Assembly: GCF_000144605.1 (NCBI RefSeq)
Contig: NC_014375.1
Span: 434,001 to 498,000 of the forward strand
Length of the DNA: 64,000 bases
From: Brevundimonas subvibrioides ATCC 15264
Lineage (GTDB): Bacteria; Pseudomonadota; Alphaproteobacteria; Caulobacterales; Caulobacteraceae
Direction of reading: 5' to 3'
The notes under the pieces are model-generated. The model was not told where the DNA came from and made no database searches. It worked only from the letters and a program-made list of their open reading frames with translations. Position numbers and translations under genes: made by a program. Every line of letters begins with the position of its first letter. Position 1 is the stretch's first letter. This document shows positions 17,088 to 25,934 of this stretch, in pieces.

Positions 17088-19268
17088 CTACTGCTGTGCC
17101 GGCTGATCCATCAGCCGGCGGCTCAGATAGGTGTACTCCAGCGCGATCCGGCGGGCGGTCTCGCGCAGGTTGGCCCCCGCCGCGTGGCCGCCGTCGGTGT
17201 TCTCGTAGAACAGGACCGGATAGCCCAGATCTTCCAGACGCGCGGCCGCCTTCCGGGCATGGCCGGGGTGGACCCGGTCGTCCTTGGTCGAGGTGTGGAT
17301 GAAGACCTCCGGATAGGGCTGGTCCGCCCGCAGGTTCTGGTAGGGCGAATAGGCCTGGATCCAGGCGCGTTCCTCGGGAATGTCCGGGTTGCCGTACTCC
17401 GCGATCCAGGAGGCCCCGGCCAGCAGGCGGTGGAAGCGCAGCATGTCGAACAGGGGCACCTGGATGACGGCGGCGTTGATCAGGTCCGGACGCTGGGTCA
17501 GCATCGCCCCCATGAACAGCCCGCCCTGCGACCCGCCCATGATGCCGAGGCGGGGCTGGCTGGTGATGTTGCGCGCGATCAGGTCCTGCGCCACGGCCTG
17601 GAAGTCCTCGTGGGCGCGCTGGCGGTTTTCCTGCAGGGCCGCATCGTGCCAGTTGGGTCCGAACTCCCCGCCGCCCCGCGTATTGGCGACGACATAGACC
17701 CCGCCCCGCTCCAGCCACAGCTTGCCGACCGTGGGGGAATAGCCGGGCAGCAGCGAGCTCTGGAACCCGCCGTAGCCGTACAGAAGGGTCGGGTTCGATC
17801 CGTCCAGCGCCAGGTCGGCTTTGTGGACGACGAAATAGGGGATCATCGTGCCGTCGGCCGAGCGGGCCTCGAATTGGTCCACCGTCATGCCGTCGGCGTC
17901 GAACTTGGCCGGAAGGGCCTTGACCGGGGCGACGTTGCCCGAGGCCGCATCGGCCAGATACAGGCTCTGCGGCGTCAGATAGCCGGACACGTTGACGAAG
18001 ACCTTGTCGTCGATCTCCGAGGCCGAGCCCAGTCCGACCGTGGCGTTCTCGGGCAGGTCCAGACGGCGGCGGGCCCAGTCGCCGTCCGGGTTCGGCGTAT
18101 AGACATAGGCCGCGCCCCGCACGTTCTCGAACAGGCCGACGATCAGGTGGTTGCGCGTGGCGGTCACGGATTCGACCGACTCGCGGGCGCCGGGCCGGAT
18201 GACCAGCCGCGCCTGGGTGGTCGGGTCGGCCAGCCAGGCCTGCAGCGGCCAGGCGATCACGTCGCCGGTCCGGAACGCCTGGCCGGACGGGGCGGTCCAG
18301 TCCTGCTTGATCGTGACGACCAGCTGGCCCTGGACCAGGGCGTTGATGTCGGACTTGGCGGGCAGGGCCAGTTGCGTGGTGGTGCCGTCCGCGTTCAGGC
18401 GATGGGTCTCGCCCTCGTAGAAGCTGACGCCGCGGTTGATCAGGACCGCCTGGACCGCCCCGTCCGCATCGCGCAGCGTGTAGCCGCCGACCGAGACGTC
18501 CGACGGCTGGCCGGTGAACACGGTCTCGGCCTGGTCCAGGGTCTGGCCCCGGCTCATCCGCTTGACGATCATCGGATAGCCCGAGGTGGTCATGGTGCCC
18601 GGTCCGAAATCGCGGGCGACCAGCAGGGTGTCGGCATCGACCCAGGCCACGCCGCCCTTGGACTCGGGGAGCTCGAACCCGCCCTGCACGAAGGCCCGGG
18701 CCTCGGAATCGAATTCGCGGATCACGACCGCGTCCTTGCCGCCGTCCGACAGGGAGATCAGGCACAGCCGCTCTTCGGGGGCCAGGCAGGTCGAGCCCTT
18801 GTAGACCCAGTTCTTGCCCTCGGCCGCCGCCAGGGCGTCGAGGTCCAGGATCGTCTCCCACGCCGGGGTCTCGGTGCGGTAGCTGTCCAGCGTCGTGCGC
18901 CGCCAGATGCCGCGGACGTGCTGGGCGTCCTGCCAGATGTTGTCGATCAGGCCGGCGTGGGTGAAGCCGGGGGCCGGGATGCGGTCCCGCGCCTGGACCA
19001 GGGCCAGGGCCTGCTGGTGCAGGCCTTCGTAGCGGGGATCGCCCTCGAGCACGCCCAGCGAGCGGGTGTTGTGCTCGTTGACCCAGGCCATGGCGCGCTC
19101 GCCCTCGACCTCTTCCAGCCACAGATATGGGTCGGTCTCGTCCGAGGTGGCGAAGGCCCCTTCGATCAGGGGCGGATTGGGCGTCTGGCCGGGCGTGGTC
19201 TGGGCGATGGCGGGGGCTCCAAGGAGGATCGTGGCGAGCAGGGCGGCGAGGCGGGTGCGGCGGAACAT
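17088..19268 (-). CDS. Secreted prolyl oligopeptidase family (S9A) serine peptidase, copy 2
   Basis: 726 residues with a signal peptide (MFRRTRLAALLATILLGAPAIAQ). Layout is as in the neighbouring copy: a beta-propeller, then the hydrolase domain with Ser580 in GGSQGG, Asp in DDRVHPGHARK (about 663-664) and His695 in GGHAAG. The nucleophile context differs from copy 1 (GGSQGG against GRSNGG) and the propeller has diverged, so this is an old duplication. Transcription runs from this gene through a CCTCCCCCG hairpin into copy 1. No regulator is adjacent. Confidence 0.93.
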   Translation of the reverse strand: MFRRTRLAALLATILLGAPAIAQTTPGQTPNPPLIEGAFATSDETDPYLWLEEVEGERAMAWVNEHNTRSLGVLEGDPRYEGLHQQALALVQARDRIPAPGFTHAGLIDNIWQDAQHVRGIWRRTTLDSYRTETPAWETILDLDALAAAEGKNWVYKGSTCLAPEERLCLISLSDGGKDAVVIREFDSEARAFVQGGFELPESKGGVAWVDADTLLVARDFGPGTMTTSGYPMIVKRMSRGQTLDQAETVFTGQPSDVSVGGYTLRDADGAVQAVLINRGVSFYEGETHRLNADGTTTQLALPAKSDINALVQGQLVVTIKQDWTAPSGQAFRTGDVIAWPLQAWLADPTTQARLVIRPGARESVESVTATRNHLIVGLFENVRGAAYVYTPNPDGDWARRRLDLPENATVGLGSASEIDDKVFVNVSGYLTPQSLYLADAASGNVAPVKALPAKFDADGMTVDQFEARSADGTMIPYFVVHKADLALDGSNPTLLYGYGGFQSSLLPGYSPTVGKLWLERGGVYVVANTRGGGEFGPNWHDAALQENRQRAHEDFQAVAQDLIARNITSQPRLGIMGGSQGGLFMGAMLTQRPDLINAAVIQVPLFDMLRFHRLLAGASWIAEYGNPDIPEERAWIQAYSPYQNLRADQPYPEVFIHTSTKDDRVHPGHARKAAARLEDLGYPVLFYENTDGGHAAGANLRETARRIALEYTYLSRRLMDQPAQQ

Positions 19269-19366
19269 GGCGGGTCCTGGGGCGGTGTCGGTGGCACCTT
19301 AGGCGGTGAGGCCTGCCCGGCAAGGCGGCGGGGTCCGACCTTACGGATTTGTCATCTGCGTGGTCC

Positions 19367-20164
19367 CTAGCGACCGTCGTCGGGGATGCAGAGCAGGTTG
19401 CCGCAGGCCTTGCAGTGGACCGCATCGGGGTCGTGCAGGAACAGGCCGCACTGGTCGCAGGGATAGCGGACCTTGTGCGGGCGCAGCAGGGTCTGCCCCA
19501 GCCGGACGAACAGGGTGACCCCGACCAGCATGATGACGATGGAGACGATCCGCCCCCAGACCCCGGGCAGCAGGATGTCGCCATAGCCGGTCGTGGTCAG
19601 GCTGGTGACGGTGAAGTACAGGGCGTCGACCCAGCCGCTGATGCCGTCATAGCGACCCATGAAACTGGTGTAGACAAAGCCGGTGGCCACGAAGACGAAG
19701 GTCACCAGGGCCGTCACGGCCTTGGCTGTGTCCTCGACCCGGGTGTCGTCGTAGCGCCGCCCCACGGTGCGCCAGAAGAACTCGGAATTGACCAGGGTCC
19801 ACAGCCGGATCACCCGCAGGAAGCCGAGGTTGAACAGCCAGGCCGGGAACAGCAGGGTGGCCAGGATGAACAGGTCGACCCAGACGATCGGCCGCTTCAA
19901 CCAGTCCTTGATGTCGGAATAGGCCAGGGCCCGGGCCAGCAGATCGGCCCCCAGCAGGGCGGCCACGACGTAGTCGATCACATAGAAGACGAGCCGGTCC
20001 CCTCTCAGCAGGGGGGCGGCGATGAAGAAGGCGATGATGGCCAGATCGACGACCAGCACCGCCAGGCGGAACCGGACGGCCGTGCGCGAGGTGCCATGAT
20101 AAAGCGCCCGCAGCCGGGCCCGAATTCTCAACCCGCCGCCGGCAGGCCGCTCCGATGCAGTCAT
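19367..20164 (-). CDS. Potassium channel-type ion transport protein with C-terminal zinc ribbon
   Basis: 265 residues. Six hydrophobic segments lie between about residues 33 and 222, then the pore loop with the K+ selectivity filter TTTGYGD at residues 190-196. The fourth segment has only two arginines in the usual pattern (FLRVIRLWTL), so voltage sensing is probably weak. After the last helix come four cysteines (236, 239, 251, 254) in a CxxC-N11-CxxC arrangement, read here as a cytoplasmic zinc ribbon in place of the more usual RCK or cyclic-nucleotide domain. It stands upstream of no other gene on its strand until the S9 pair, 98 bases away. Confidence 0.87.
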   Translation of the reverse strand: MTASERPAGGGLRIRARLRALYHGTSRTAVRFRLAVLVVDLAIIAFFIAAPLLRGDRLVFYVIDYVVAALLGADLLARALAYSDIKDWLKRPIVWVDLFILATLLFPAWLFNLGFLRVIRLWTLVNSEFFWRTVGRRYDDTRVEDTAKAVTALVTFVFVATGFVYTSFMGRYDGISGWVDALYFTVTSLTTTGYGDILLPGVWGRIVSIVIMLVGVTLFVRLGQTLLRPHKVRYPCDQCGLFLHDPDAVHCKACGNLLCIPDDGR

Positions 20165-20202
20165 GGGCTTTCTCTAGCCGAGGTCGGGGCCGGGACCAAC
20201 GC

Positions 20203-20238
20203 CGTTCGACGGTCCTGCCGGGGCCAGACCGTCGAACG
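20203..20238 (-). terminator. Long perfect hairpin after the host-attachment-type gene
   Basis: A perfect twelve-pair inverted repeat, CGTTCGACGGTC and GACCGTCGAACG with a 12-base loop, begins seven bases after the stop of the gene at 20246-20644. There is no T-run on the minus strand. The strength and position fit a terminator or 3'-end protector. Confidence 0.55.
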
Positions 20239-20245
20239 TTGAAGG

Positions 20246-20644
20246 TCAGTGCTTCTGGATCGCGGCGGCGATCTGGTCGGAGGAATGGCCGGTCAGGTCC
20301 TTGGCGATCTCGCCGACCAGTTTCGACGACAGTTCCTTGTGCCAGTGCTTGCGCAGCTCACCTAGGGTCTTGGGCGCGGCGATGACCAGCAGGTTCTCGA
20401 ACTTGCCCGACAGCGCCCATTTGTTCAGCACCTCGGCCACGCCCATGGCGAAGCCGTCCTCGGCCTGGGTGTCGTTGTCGGGGTTGGCCTCGCTGGAGCT
20501 TCGACCCGGCGAGCCGGAGGCGCGATCCTCGATCGACGGGGCCGGCTGGGCGGTCAGGGCGACCTCGTTGTGGCCGGTGTTCTTGAACAGGGCCAGCTTC
20601 TCGCCGTCGACCACAGCCACCATCGCGCCATTGGGAAGGTTCAT
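20246..20644 (-). CDS. Host attachment family protein (baeRF-related)
   Basis: 132 residues, matching the short host-attachment family: MVAVVDGEKLALFKNTG at the start, a central acidic and Ser-rich linker (GSPGRSSSEANPDNDTQAEDGF), and the conserved ALSGKFENLLVIAAPKTLGELRKHW followed by EIAKDLTGHSSDQIAAAI. The family was named from Agrobacterium plant attachment and is structurally related to the eRF1 central domain; the biochemical role is unsettled. The start ATG has a GAGG site about nine bases before it. It is a single gene, closed by a 12-pair hairpin. Confidence 0.85.
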   Translation of the reverse strand: MNLPNGAMVAVVDGEKLALFKNTGHNEVALTAQPAPSIEDRASGSPGRSSSEANPDNDTQAEDGFAMGVAEVLNKWALSGKFENLLVIAAPKTLGELRKHWHKELSSKLVGEIAKDLTGHSSDQIAAAIQKH

Positions 20645-20753
20645 CTTTAAAAGCCTCGTTCGTTGTGGGGGGAGACCCGCTAACGGCCGGGCGGCCGGGG
20701 CGTTGCGTGCCGACGGCTTGGGCGCGGACCCTGGGCGTGCCTATATGCCGCCC

Positions 20754-21587
20754 ATGCAGGCCTCCACCCCCTTCGTGAAGATGAACGGCGCGGGCAACGA
20801 CTTCGTCGTGGTCAACGCGCTGGAGACGCCGTTCACGCCGGACGCCGACCGCGTGCGCGCCCTGGCCGACCGCCGGACGGGCGAGGGCTTTGACCAGCTG
20901 ATCGCCATCGAGCCCTCGGACCGGGCCGACGCCTTCATGCGGGTGTGGAACGCCGACGGCGGGGTGGTCGAGACCTGCGGCAACGCCCTGCGCTGCGTCG
21001 GCTGGATGCTGATGCAGGCCAACGGCACCGACAGCGCCACCATCGACACCCTGGGCGGCCCTGCCATCGCCCGTCGTGCGGGGCCCGAGCGGGTCACCGT
21101 CGACATGGGCGCGCCCCGGCTGGACTGGCGCGAGATCCCCCTCGCCGAGGCGATGGACACGCGCGGGATCGAGCTGCAGATCGGCCCGATCGACGATCCC
21201 GTCATGCACACGCCCGGCGCGGTCAGCATGGGCAATCCGCACGTCGTCTTCTTCACCGACCGGCTGGACGACGTCTTCGTCACCGGGGCGGGCTCGATGA
21301 TCGAGCACCACCCGCTGTTTCCCCAGGGGGTCAACGTCGGCTTCGCCCATGTCCTGGCCCCCGACCGGATCCGGCTGCGGGTCTGGGAGCGGGGCGCCGG
21401 CCTGACCAGGGCCTGCGGGACGGGCGCCTGCGCGGCCCTGGTGGCCGCCTCGCGCCGGGGCCTGACGGGCCGCAGCGCGACGGTCGTCGTCGACGGGGGC
21501 GAATTGGACATCGACTGGGACGAGACGACGGGCCACGTCCTGATGACCGGCCCGGTCGAGATCGAGCGGACCGGCCGCCTGGCCTGA
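20754..21587 (+). CDS. dapF: Diaminopimelate epimerase
   Basis: 277 residues. It converts LL- to meso-diaminopimelate for lysine and peptidoglycan. Both catalytic cysteines are present: Cys75 in VETCGNALRC and the second in ACGTGACA. The N-terminal FVKMNGAGNDFVVV and GNPHVVFF are family signatures. The start could also be 20745, three codons earlier; neither has a clear ribosome site, and 20754 gives the usual N-terminal length. An open frame continues upstream to 20301 across the opposite-strand gene and is a shadow. The miaB gene that often follows dapF in alphaproteobacteria is not here. Confidence 0.96.
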   Translation: MQASTPFVKMNGAGNDFVVVNALETPFTPDADRVRALADRRTGEGFDQLIAIEPSDRADAFMRVWNADGGVVETCGNALRCVGWMLMQANGTDSATIDTLGGPAIARRAGPERVTVDMGAPRLDWREIPLAEAMDTRGIELQIGPIDDPVMHTPGAVSMGNPHVVFFTDRLDDVFVTGAGSMIEHHPLFPQGVNVGFAHVLAPDRIRLRVWERGAGLTRACGTGACAALVAASRRGLTGRSATVVVDGGELDIDWDETTGHVLMTGPVEIERTGRLA

Positions 21588-21594
21588 GCCGCGA

Positions 21595-21834
21595 TCAGAA
21601 GTCGATCGCCAGGCCCTTCTTTTCCCAGTCGCCGTAACGGGTCGGCTCGGGCCCGCGCGGACCGCCGTGCTCTTCGGGCAAGGCCGCCGCCTCCGCCTCC
21701 GCCGCCGCGCGCCGTTCGGCCGCCTCGGCCAGGGCCCGGCGCGCGGCGTCGCTCAGCACGCGCGGCGCAGGTTCGGTTGCCGACGGATCGGCGTCAACGG
21801 GGGCGGGGCCACGGTCTGGGTCGGCGTCGGTCAT
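21595..21834 (-). CDS. Succinate dehydrogenase assembly factor 4 homologue (DUF1674)
   Basis: 79 residues. The C-terminal signature [23 protein letters not shown], ending in Asp-Phe, is the hallmark of DUF1674/SDHAF4. The N-terminal half is Ala/Glu-rich with little structure. In mitochondria SDHAF4 binds flavinated SdhA and shields it before it joins SdhB. A bacterial role in complex II assembly is inferred from homology. The gene is about 21 kb from sdhCDA in this window. It converges with dapF (seven bases between the stops) and diverges from argG. Confidence 0.85.
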   Translation of the reverse strand: MTDADPDRGPAPVDADPSATEPAPRVLSDAARRALAEAAERRAAAEAEAAALPEEHGGPRGPEPTRYGDWEKKGLAIDF

Positions 21835-21982
21835 GCGGGCATCCGGTCAGCAGGGTCTTCAGATAGGGCCGAAGGCCGCCGGCGCCAGACGCCTCGCCGC
21901 ATTCCGGCCCTTGCATCGGTGACGCATCGGCCCTTTAAGCGCCGCCAATCCCCGCCGCGCATCGTTCTCCAAGGATCCCGCC

Positions 21983-23218
21983 ATGGCCAAGGCCTCCGAA
22001 AAGCCCGTCAAGAAGGTCGTGCTGGCCTATTCGGGCGGTCTCGACACCTCGATCATCCTGAAGTGGCTCCAGACCGAGTACAACGCCGAGGTCGTCACCT
22101 TCACCGCCGATCTCGGTCAGGGCGAGGAGCTCGCCCCCGCCCGGGAGAAGGCGCTGAAGATGGGCATCAAGCCCGAGAACATCTTCATCGACGACCTGCG
22201 CGAGGAGTTCGTGCGCGACTTCGTCTTCCCGATGTTCCGCGCCAACGCCCTGTACGAGGGCCAGTATCTGCTCGGCACCTCGATCGCCCGGCCGCTGATC
22301 GCCAAGCGCCAGATCGAGATCGCCCGCATGGTCGGGGCCGACGCCGTCTGTCACGGCGCGACCGGCAAGGGCAACGACCAGGTCCGGTTCGAGCTGGGCT
22401 ACTATGCGCTGGAGCCCGACATCCGGGTCATCGCCCCCTGGCGCGAGTGGGAGTACCGCTCCCGCGAGGCCCTGCTGGACTTCGCCGAGAAGAACCAGAT
22501 CCCGATCTCCAAGGACAAGCGCGGCGAGGCCCCGTTCAGCGTCGACGCCAACCTTCTGCACTCCTCCTCCGAGGGCAAGGTCCTGGAGGATCCCAACGTC
22601 GAGGCCCCCGAATTCGTCCACCAGCGCACGATCGCGCCCGAGGACGCGCCCGATACGCCGCACGTCTTCACCATGACCTTCGAAAAGGGCGACGCGGTCG
22701 CCATCGACGGCGAACCCCTGTCGCCGGCCACCCTGCTGACGAAACTGAACCAGCTCGGCCACGACAACGGCGTCGGCCGCCTCGACCTGGTCGAGAACCG
22801 CTACGTCGGCATGAAGTCGCGCGGGGTCTATGAGACGCCGGGCGGCACCATCCTGCTGGCCGCCCACCGGGGCATCGAATCCATCACCCTGGATCGCGGT
22901 GCCATGCACCTGAAGGACGAACTGGCCGTCAAATACGCCCAGATGATCTACAACGGCTTCTGGTTCGCCCCGGAGCGCGAGATGCTGCAGGCCGCGATCG
23001 ACCACAGCCAGCAGAAGGTGTCCGGCACGGTCCGCGTCAAGCTGTACAAGGGCAATGTCTCGGTCATCGGTCGCGAGAGCCCGAACAGCCTGTACGATCA
23101 GGACCTCGTCACCTTCGAGGAAGGCGTCCAGGCCTATGACCACAACGACGCCGCCGGCTTCATCAAGCTGAACGCCCTTCGCCTGCGCGTGCTCGCCAAA
23201 CGCGATCGTCGGACCTGA
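21983..23218 (+). CDS. argG: Argininosuccinate synthase
   Basis: 411 residues. It joins citrulline and aspartate using ATP, the penultimate step of arginine synthesis. The ATP pyrophosphatase loop YSGGLDTS is at residues 16-23. [40 protein letters not shown] and [13 protein letters not shown] are all family landmarks. The N-terminus [11 protein letters not shown] is the usual short lead. It is read from its own 148-base upstream gap. A half copy of the 42-base element (CTGCTTGAGCGCC) follows the stop. Confidence 0.97.
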   Translation: MAKASEKPVKKVVLAYSGGLDTSIILKWLQTEYNAEVVTFTADLGQGEELAPAREKALKMGIKPENIFIDDLREEFVRDFVFPMFRANALYEGQYLLGTSIARPLIAKRQIEIARMVGADAVCHGATGKGNDQVRFELGYYALEPDIRVIAPWREWEYRSREALLDFAEKNQIPISKDKRGEAPFSVDANLLHSSSEGKVLEDPNVEAPEFVHQRTIAPEDAPDTPHVFTMTFEKGDAVAIDGEPLSPATLLTKLNQLGHDNGVGRLDLVENRYVGMKSRGVYETPGGTILLAAHRGIESITLDRGAMHLKDELAVKYAQMIYNGFWFAPEREMLQAAIDHSQQKVSGTVRVKLYKGNVSVIGRESPNSLYDQDLVTFEEGVQAYDHNDAAGFIKLNALRLRVLAKRDRRT

Positions 23219-23228
23219 GCTGCAATTT

Positions 23229-23241
23229 CTGCTTGAGCGCC
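23229..23241 (-). repeat. Half copy of the family A element
   Basis: CTGCTTGAGCGCC matches, base for base, one arm of the 42-base element as seen at 4464-4476. It begins ten bases after the argG stop. The other arm and the inner hairpin are absent. A 13-base match alone is weak; position after a stop codon makes it worth listing. Confidence 0.4.
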
Positions 23242-23290
23242 GCGGGAATCCGGGGGACGCTCCTGAAACCGCTGCATCGAGAGAGACGTC

Positions 23291-23743
23291 ATGATCCGCC
23301 CGCTGTTCCTCGTCGCGTCCCTGCTGCTCGCGACCCCGGCCCTCGCCCAGACGGCGCCTGACCAGACCACGCCCGCCCCCTCGACGCCTCCGGCCCCGCC
23401 GGCCGAAGACGCCGAGGCGGCCTTCGAGGCCAAGGCCGAGGCCTTCAGCGCGCGCATGGAGGCCATGCAGGGCGAGATGAGCGCGGCGGTCACCGCCGCC
23501 GGCACCGACACGGCCAAACGCGACGCCGACCTGGATGCGATCGAGGCCCGCTACAAGCCCGACGTGGACACGTTCGTCGCCGACCTCCAGAGCTTCGTGG
23601 CCACCATGGCCCCGACGATGCCGGAGGCCCAGGCCACCGGCATGCGCGCCGGCATCGAGATGGCGATCGTCCAGATCCGCGGTGCGACCGCCCAGATCCG
23701 CGCCTCGGTCGTCGAACAGTCCACGGCGTCCCCGGCCGCCTAG
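23291..23743 (+). CDS. Small secreted helical protein, paralogue of the next gene
   Basis: 150 residues, not recognised as a named family. The signal peptide is MIRPLFLVASLLLATPALAQ. A Pro/Thr-rich linker (residues 21-42) follows, then predicted helices such as AEAAFEAKAEAFSARMEAMQGEM and DLDAIEARYKPDVDTFVADLQ. The start ATG has GAGAGAG before it. The next gene has the same layout: MIR start, signal peptide, FEA-EAF-R-EA motif, DAIEARYKPDVDTF against IAAIWAEYAPEVSAF. The two are a tandem duplication. A periplasmic role is likely; nothing more can be said. Confidence 0.75.
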   Translation: MIRPLFLVASLLLATPALAQTAPDQTTPAPSTPPAPPAEDAEAAFEAKAEAFSARMEAMQGEMSAAVTAAGTDTAKRDADLDAIEARYKPDVDTFVADLQSFVATMAPTMPEAQATGMRAGIEMAIVQIRGATAQIRASVVEQSTASPAA

Positions 23744-23882
23744 AGCGCGACGGGTCGAGGAGGCCCACATCGTGGGTCCGCCGATAGCGTGAATCATGCT
23801 CCAACTTCGCCTTACCGCGATTTCACTTGAGCGCGGGGCGGGTCCGGCGGACCTTGAGGTCATCAGATCCCAAGGAGCCGTC

Positions 23883-24410
23883 ATGATCCGCGCCCTGTCC
23901 CTGGCCGCCGCCCTCGCCGTCCTGCCGCTGTCCAGCGCCCTTGCCGGCGAAGCGCCGCGCGATCCTGAAAGCGCGTCCGAGGCCGCCATCGAGGCCGCGG
24001 CCTCGGCCTTCGAGGCCCGGATGGAGGCCTTCGGCGAACGCGCAGAGGCGATCTCCGCCGATGAGAGCCTGACCGCCATCCAGCGCGAGACGCGGATCGC
24101 GGCGATCTGGGCCGAATACGCACCGGAGGTCTCGGCCTTCACCGCCGAGATCACCCGCCACGCCGGCAGCATCGCCCAGGAAGCCCTCGCGGACATCGAC
24201 GTGGAAGCCCTAGTCGCCGACGCCATGAACGACCCCCAGGTCCAGGGGGCCTTGGCCGCCGCGCCGGTCATGGCGACCAGCGGGGCCTGGGCCGCCAATG
24301 ACCCGGAGCAGATCGTCACCTATGGCCTGATCGCCCAGTACGCCCTGGATCAGGCCGCCGAAGCGGTGACAGAGGCCGATGCCGAGGTCGTGGTCGCCCC
24401 CGAGGACTGA
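23883..24410 (+). CDS. Small secreted helical protein, paralogue of the previous gene
   Basis: 175 residues. The ATG at 23883 follows AAGGAG and starts a signal peptide (MIRALSLAAALAVLPLSSALAG); an open frame continues upstream to 23796 without a ribosome site. The body is helical and Ala/Glu-rich, with FEARMEAFGERAEAISADE and AAIWAEYAPEVSAFTAEITRHA matching the preceding gene. A C-terminal extension (QIVTYGLIAQYALDQAAEAVTEA) is absent there. The 139-base gap to the previous gene holds nothing I can name. No enzyme motif is seen. Confidence 0.75.
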   Translation: MIRALSLAAALAVLPLSSALAGEAPRDPESASEAAIEAAASAFEARMEAFGERAEAISADESLTAIQRETRIAAIWAEYAPEVSAFTAEITRHAGSIAQEALADIDVEALVADAMNDPQVQGALAAAPVMATSGAWAANDPEQIVTYGLIAQYALDQAAEAVTEADAEVVVAPED

Positions 24411-24466
24411 GGCTGCCTGTCCGGTGCGGGGTAGTGAGACGACGCAAGCCCGGCTAGGGTGACCGC

Positions 24467-24733
24467 ATGATCCGGCCCCTGACCCGCCTGTTTGTCGATC
24501 ATCCCCGCGAGGTCGGCGAGAGCTATCTGCACCACGCGGGCGTCGCCGCGCGCACGGGCCTGCGTCTGGCCCGTCTTTCTGTGGCCGCCTTCATCCATGC
24601 CGTGGTGCCGGGCCTGCACAAGAAGACCGTTTCGACCGCCATCAAGTCGATGGCCGACGATCTGGGCTACCGGGCCGAGGTCGCGCGCGAGGCGCGGATG
24701 GCCGAGGCCGGCGCCTTCGATCCCGGCCTCTGA
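24467..24733 (+). CDS. DUF6356-type small membrane-associated protein
   Basis: 88 residues. The sequence RLFVDHPREVGESYLHHAGVAARTGLRLARLSVAAFIHAVVPGL and a basic-acidic C-terminus match a short family (DUF6356) common in Caulobacterales and Sphingomonadales. One amphipathic or membrane helix (about residues 30-52) is likely. No function is known. It lies just before the CoA-transferase gene, and the two may share a transcript. Confidence 0.7.
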   Translation: MIRPLTRLFVDHPREVGESYLHHAGVAARTGLRLARLSVAAFIHAVVPGLHKKTVSTAIKSMADDLGYRAEVAREARMAEAGAFDPGL

Positions 24734-24743
24734 CGTGACCCCC

Positions 24744-25934
24744 ATGCCCCAGGCCCTCGCGGGCGTGCGCGTGCTCGACCTGTCGCGCGTGCTGGCGGGG
24801 CCCTGGGCCACCCAGCTGCTGGCCGATCTGGGGGCCGAGGTCATCAAGATCGAACGGCCCGGCGTCGGCGACGACACCCGCGCCTGGGGCCCGCCCTTCA
24901 CCACCCGGACCGACGGATCGCGCGGCGACAGCGCCTACTTCATGTGCGCCAACCGGGGCAAGAAGTCGGTCGAACTGGACATGGCCAGCCCGGAAGGGGT
25001 CGACACGATCCGGCGTCTGGCCGCGACCTGCGATGTCGTGGTCGAGAACTTCAAGGTCGGCGGACTGGCCAAATACGGCCTGGACTATGCCTCGCTGTCC
25101 AGGGACCGGCCCAAAGATCGACCGGCCCTGGTGTATTGCTCGATCACCGGCTTCGGCCAGACGGGCCCGCGCGCGTCGCAGGCGGGCTACGACTATATGA
25201 TCCAGGCCATGGGCGGCCTGATGAGCGTCACCGGCCAGCCGGATGGATCGCCGGGGGCCGAGCCGATGAAGGTGGGCGTCGCCGTGGTCGATCTGGCCAC
25301 GGGGCTCTATGCCTCCAACGCCATCCTCGCCGCCCTGCTGCATGCCCGGGCGACCGGACAGGGCCAGCACATCGACATCGCCCTGTTCGACGTCCAGGCC
25401 GCGATGCTGGCCAATCAGGCGACCAACTACTTCGTCTCCGGCACCGCCCCGACGCGGATGGGCAATGCCCACCCCAATCTGGTGCCCTACCAGCCCTTCC
25501 CGTGCACGGACGGCATGGTGGTGATCGCCGTCGGCAACGACGGTCAGTTCCGCACCCTGTGCGCCGTGCTGGGGGCGGATACCCTGGCCGGGGACGATCG
25601 CTACGCCACCAACGCGGGCCGGATCGCGCACCGGGTCGACCTGGTCGCGGCGCTCTCGGCCCTGACGCGCGATCTGACGATGGGTGCCTTGATGGCGAAG
25701 CTGGAACCCGCCGGCGTGCCCTGCGGCCCCGTCAACACCCTTGACCAGGTGTTCGACGAGCCCCAGGCGAAACATCGCGGGCTGGAGATCGAGCAGTCGC
25801 GCGCCGATCTGTCGGCGCCGGTCCGTACCGTGGCCTCGCCGATCCGGATGTCGGCGACGCCGGTCCGATATGCCGCCGCCCCGCCGGCTCTGGGAGCGGA
25901 CACGGACGAGGTTCTCGCCTCGATCAGCCGTTGA
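24744..25934 (+). CDS. CaiB/BaiF family (class III) CoA transferase
   Basis: 396 residues. Class III CoA transferases move CoA between carboxylic acids through a covalent Asp-anhydride. The family start GVRVLDLSRVLAGPWATQLLADLGAEVIKIE is clear, as are NRGKKSVELDM and VVENFKVGGLAKYGLDY. The catalytic Asp is in QAGYDYMIQAMGGLMSVTG. The substrate cannot be assigned; formyl, carnitine, succinyl and mesaconyl enzymes all share these motifs. The start is taken at ATG 24744; GTG 24735 would add three residues. Its 3' end overlaps vapC by 11 bases in convergent orientation. Confidence 0.9.
   Translation: MPQALAGVRVLDLSRVLAGPWATQLLADLGAEVIKIERPGVGDDTRAWGPPFTTRTDGSRGDSAYFMCANRGKKSVELDMASPEGVDTIRRLAATCDVVVENFKVGGLAKYGLDYASLSRDRPKDRPALVYCSITGFGQTGPRASQAGYDYMIQAMGGLMSVTGQPDGSPGAEPMKVGVAVVDLATGLYASNAILAALLHARATGQGQHIDIALFDVQAAMLANQATNYFVSGTAPTRMGNAHPNLVPYQPFPCTDGMVVIAVGNDGQFRTLCAVLGADTLAGDDRYATNAGRIAHRVDLVAALSALTRDLTMGALMAKLEPAGVPCGPVNTLDQVFDEPQAKHRGLEIEQSRADLSAPVRTVASPIRMSATPVRYAAAPPALGADTDEVLASISR

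Noticed and set aside
15237..19370. A 1377-codon open frame on the plus strand
   Set aside because: It is antisense to both S9 peptidase genes, which have signal peptides and complete catalytic triads. Its Arg/Gly/Gln/Asp-rich translation is the usual shadow of high third-position GC.
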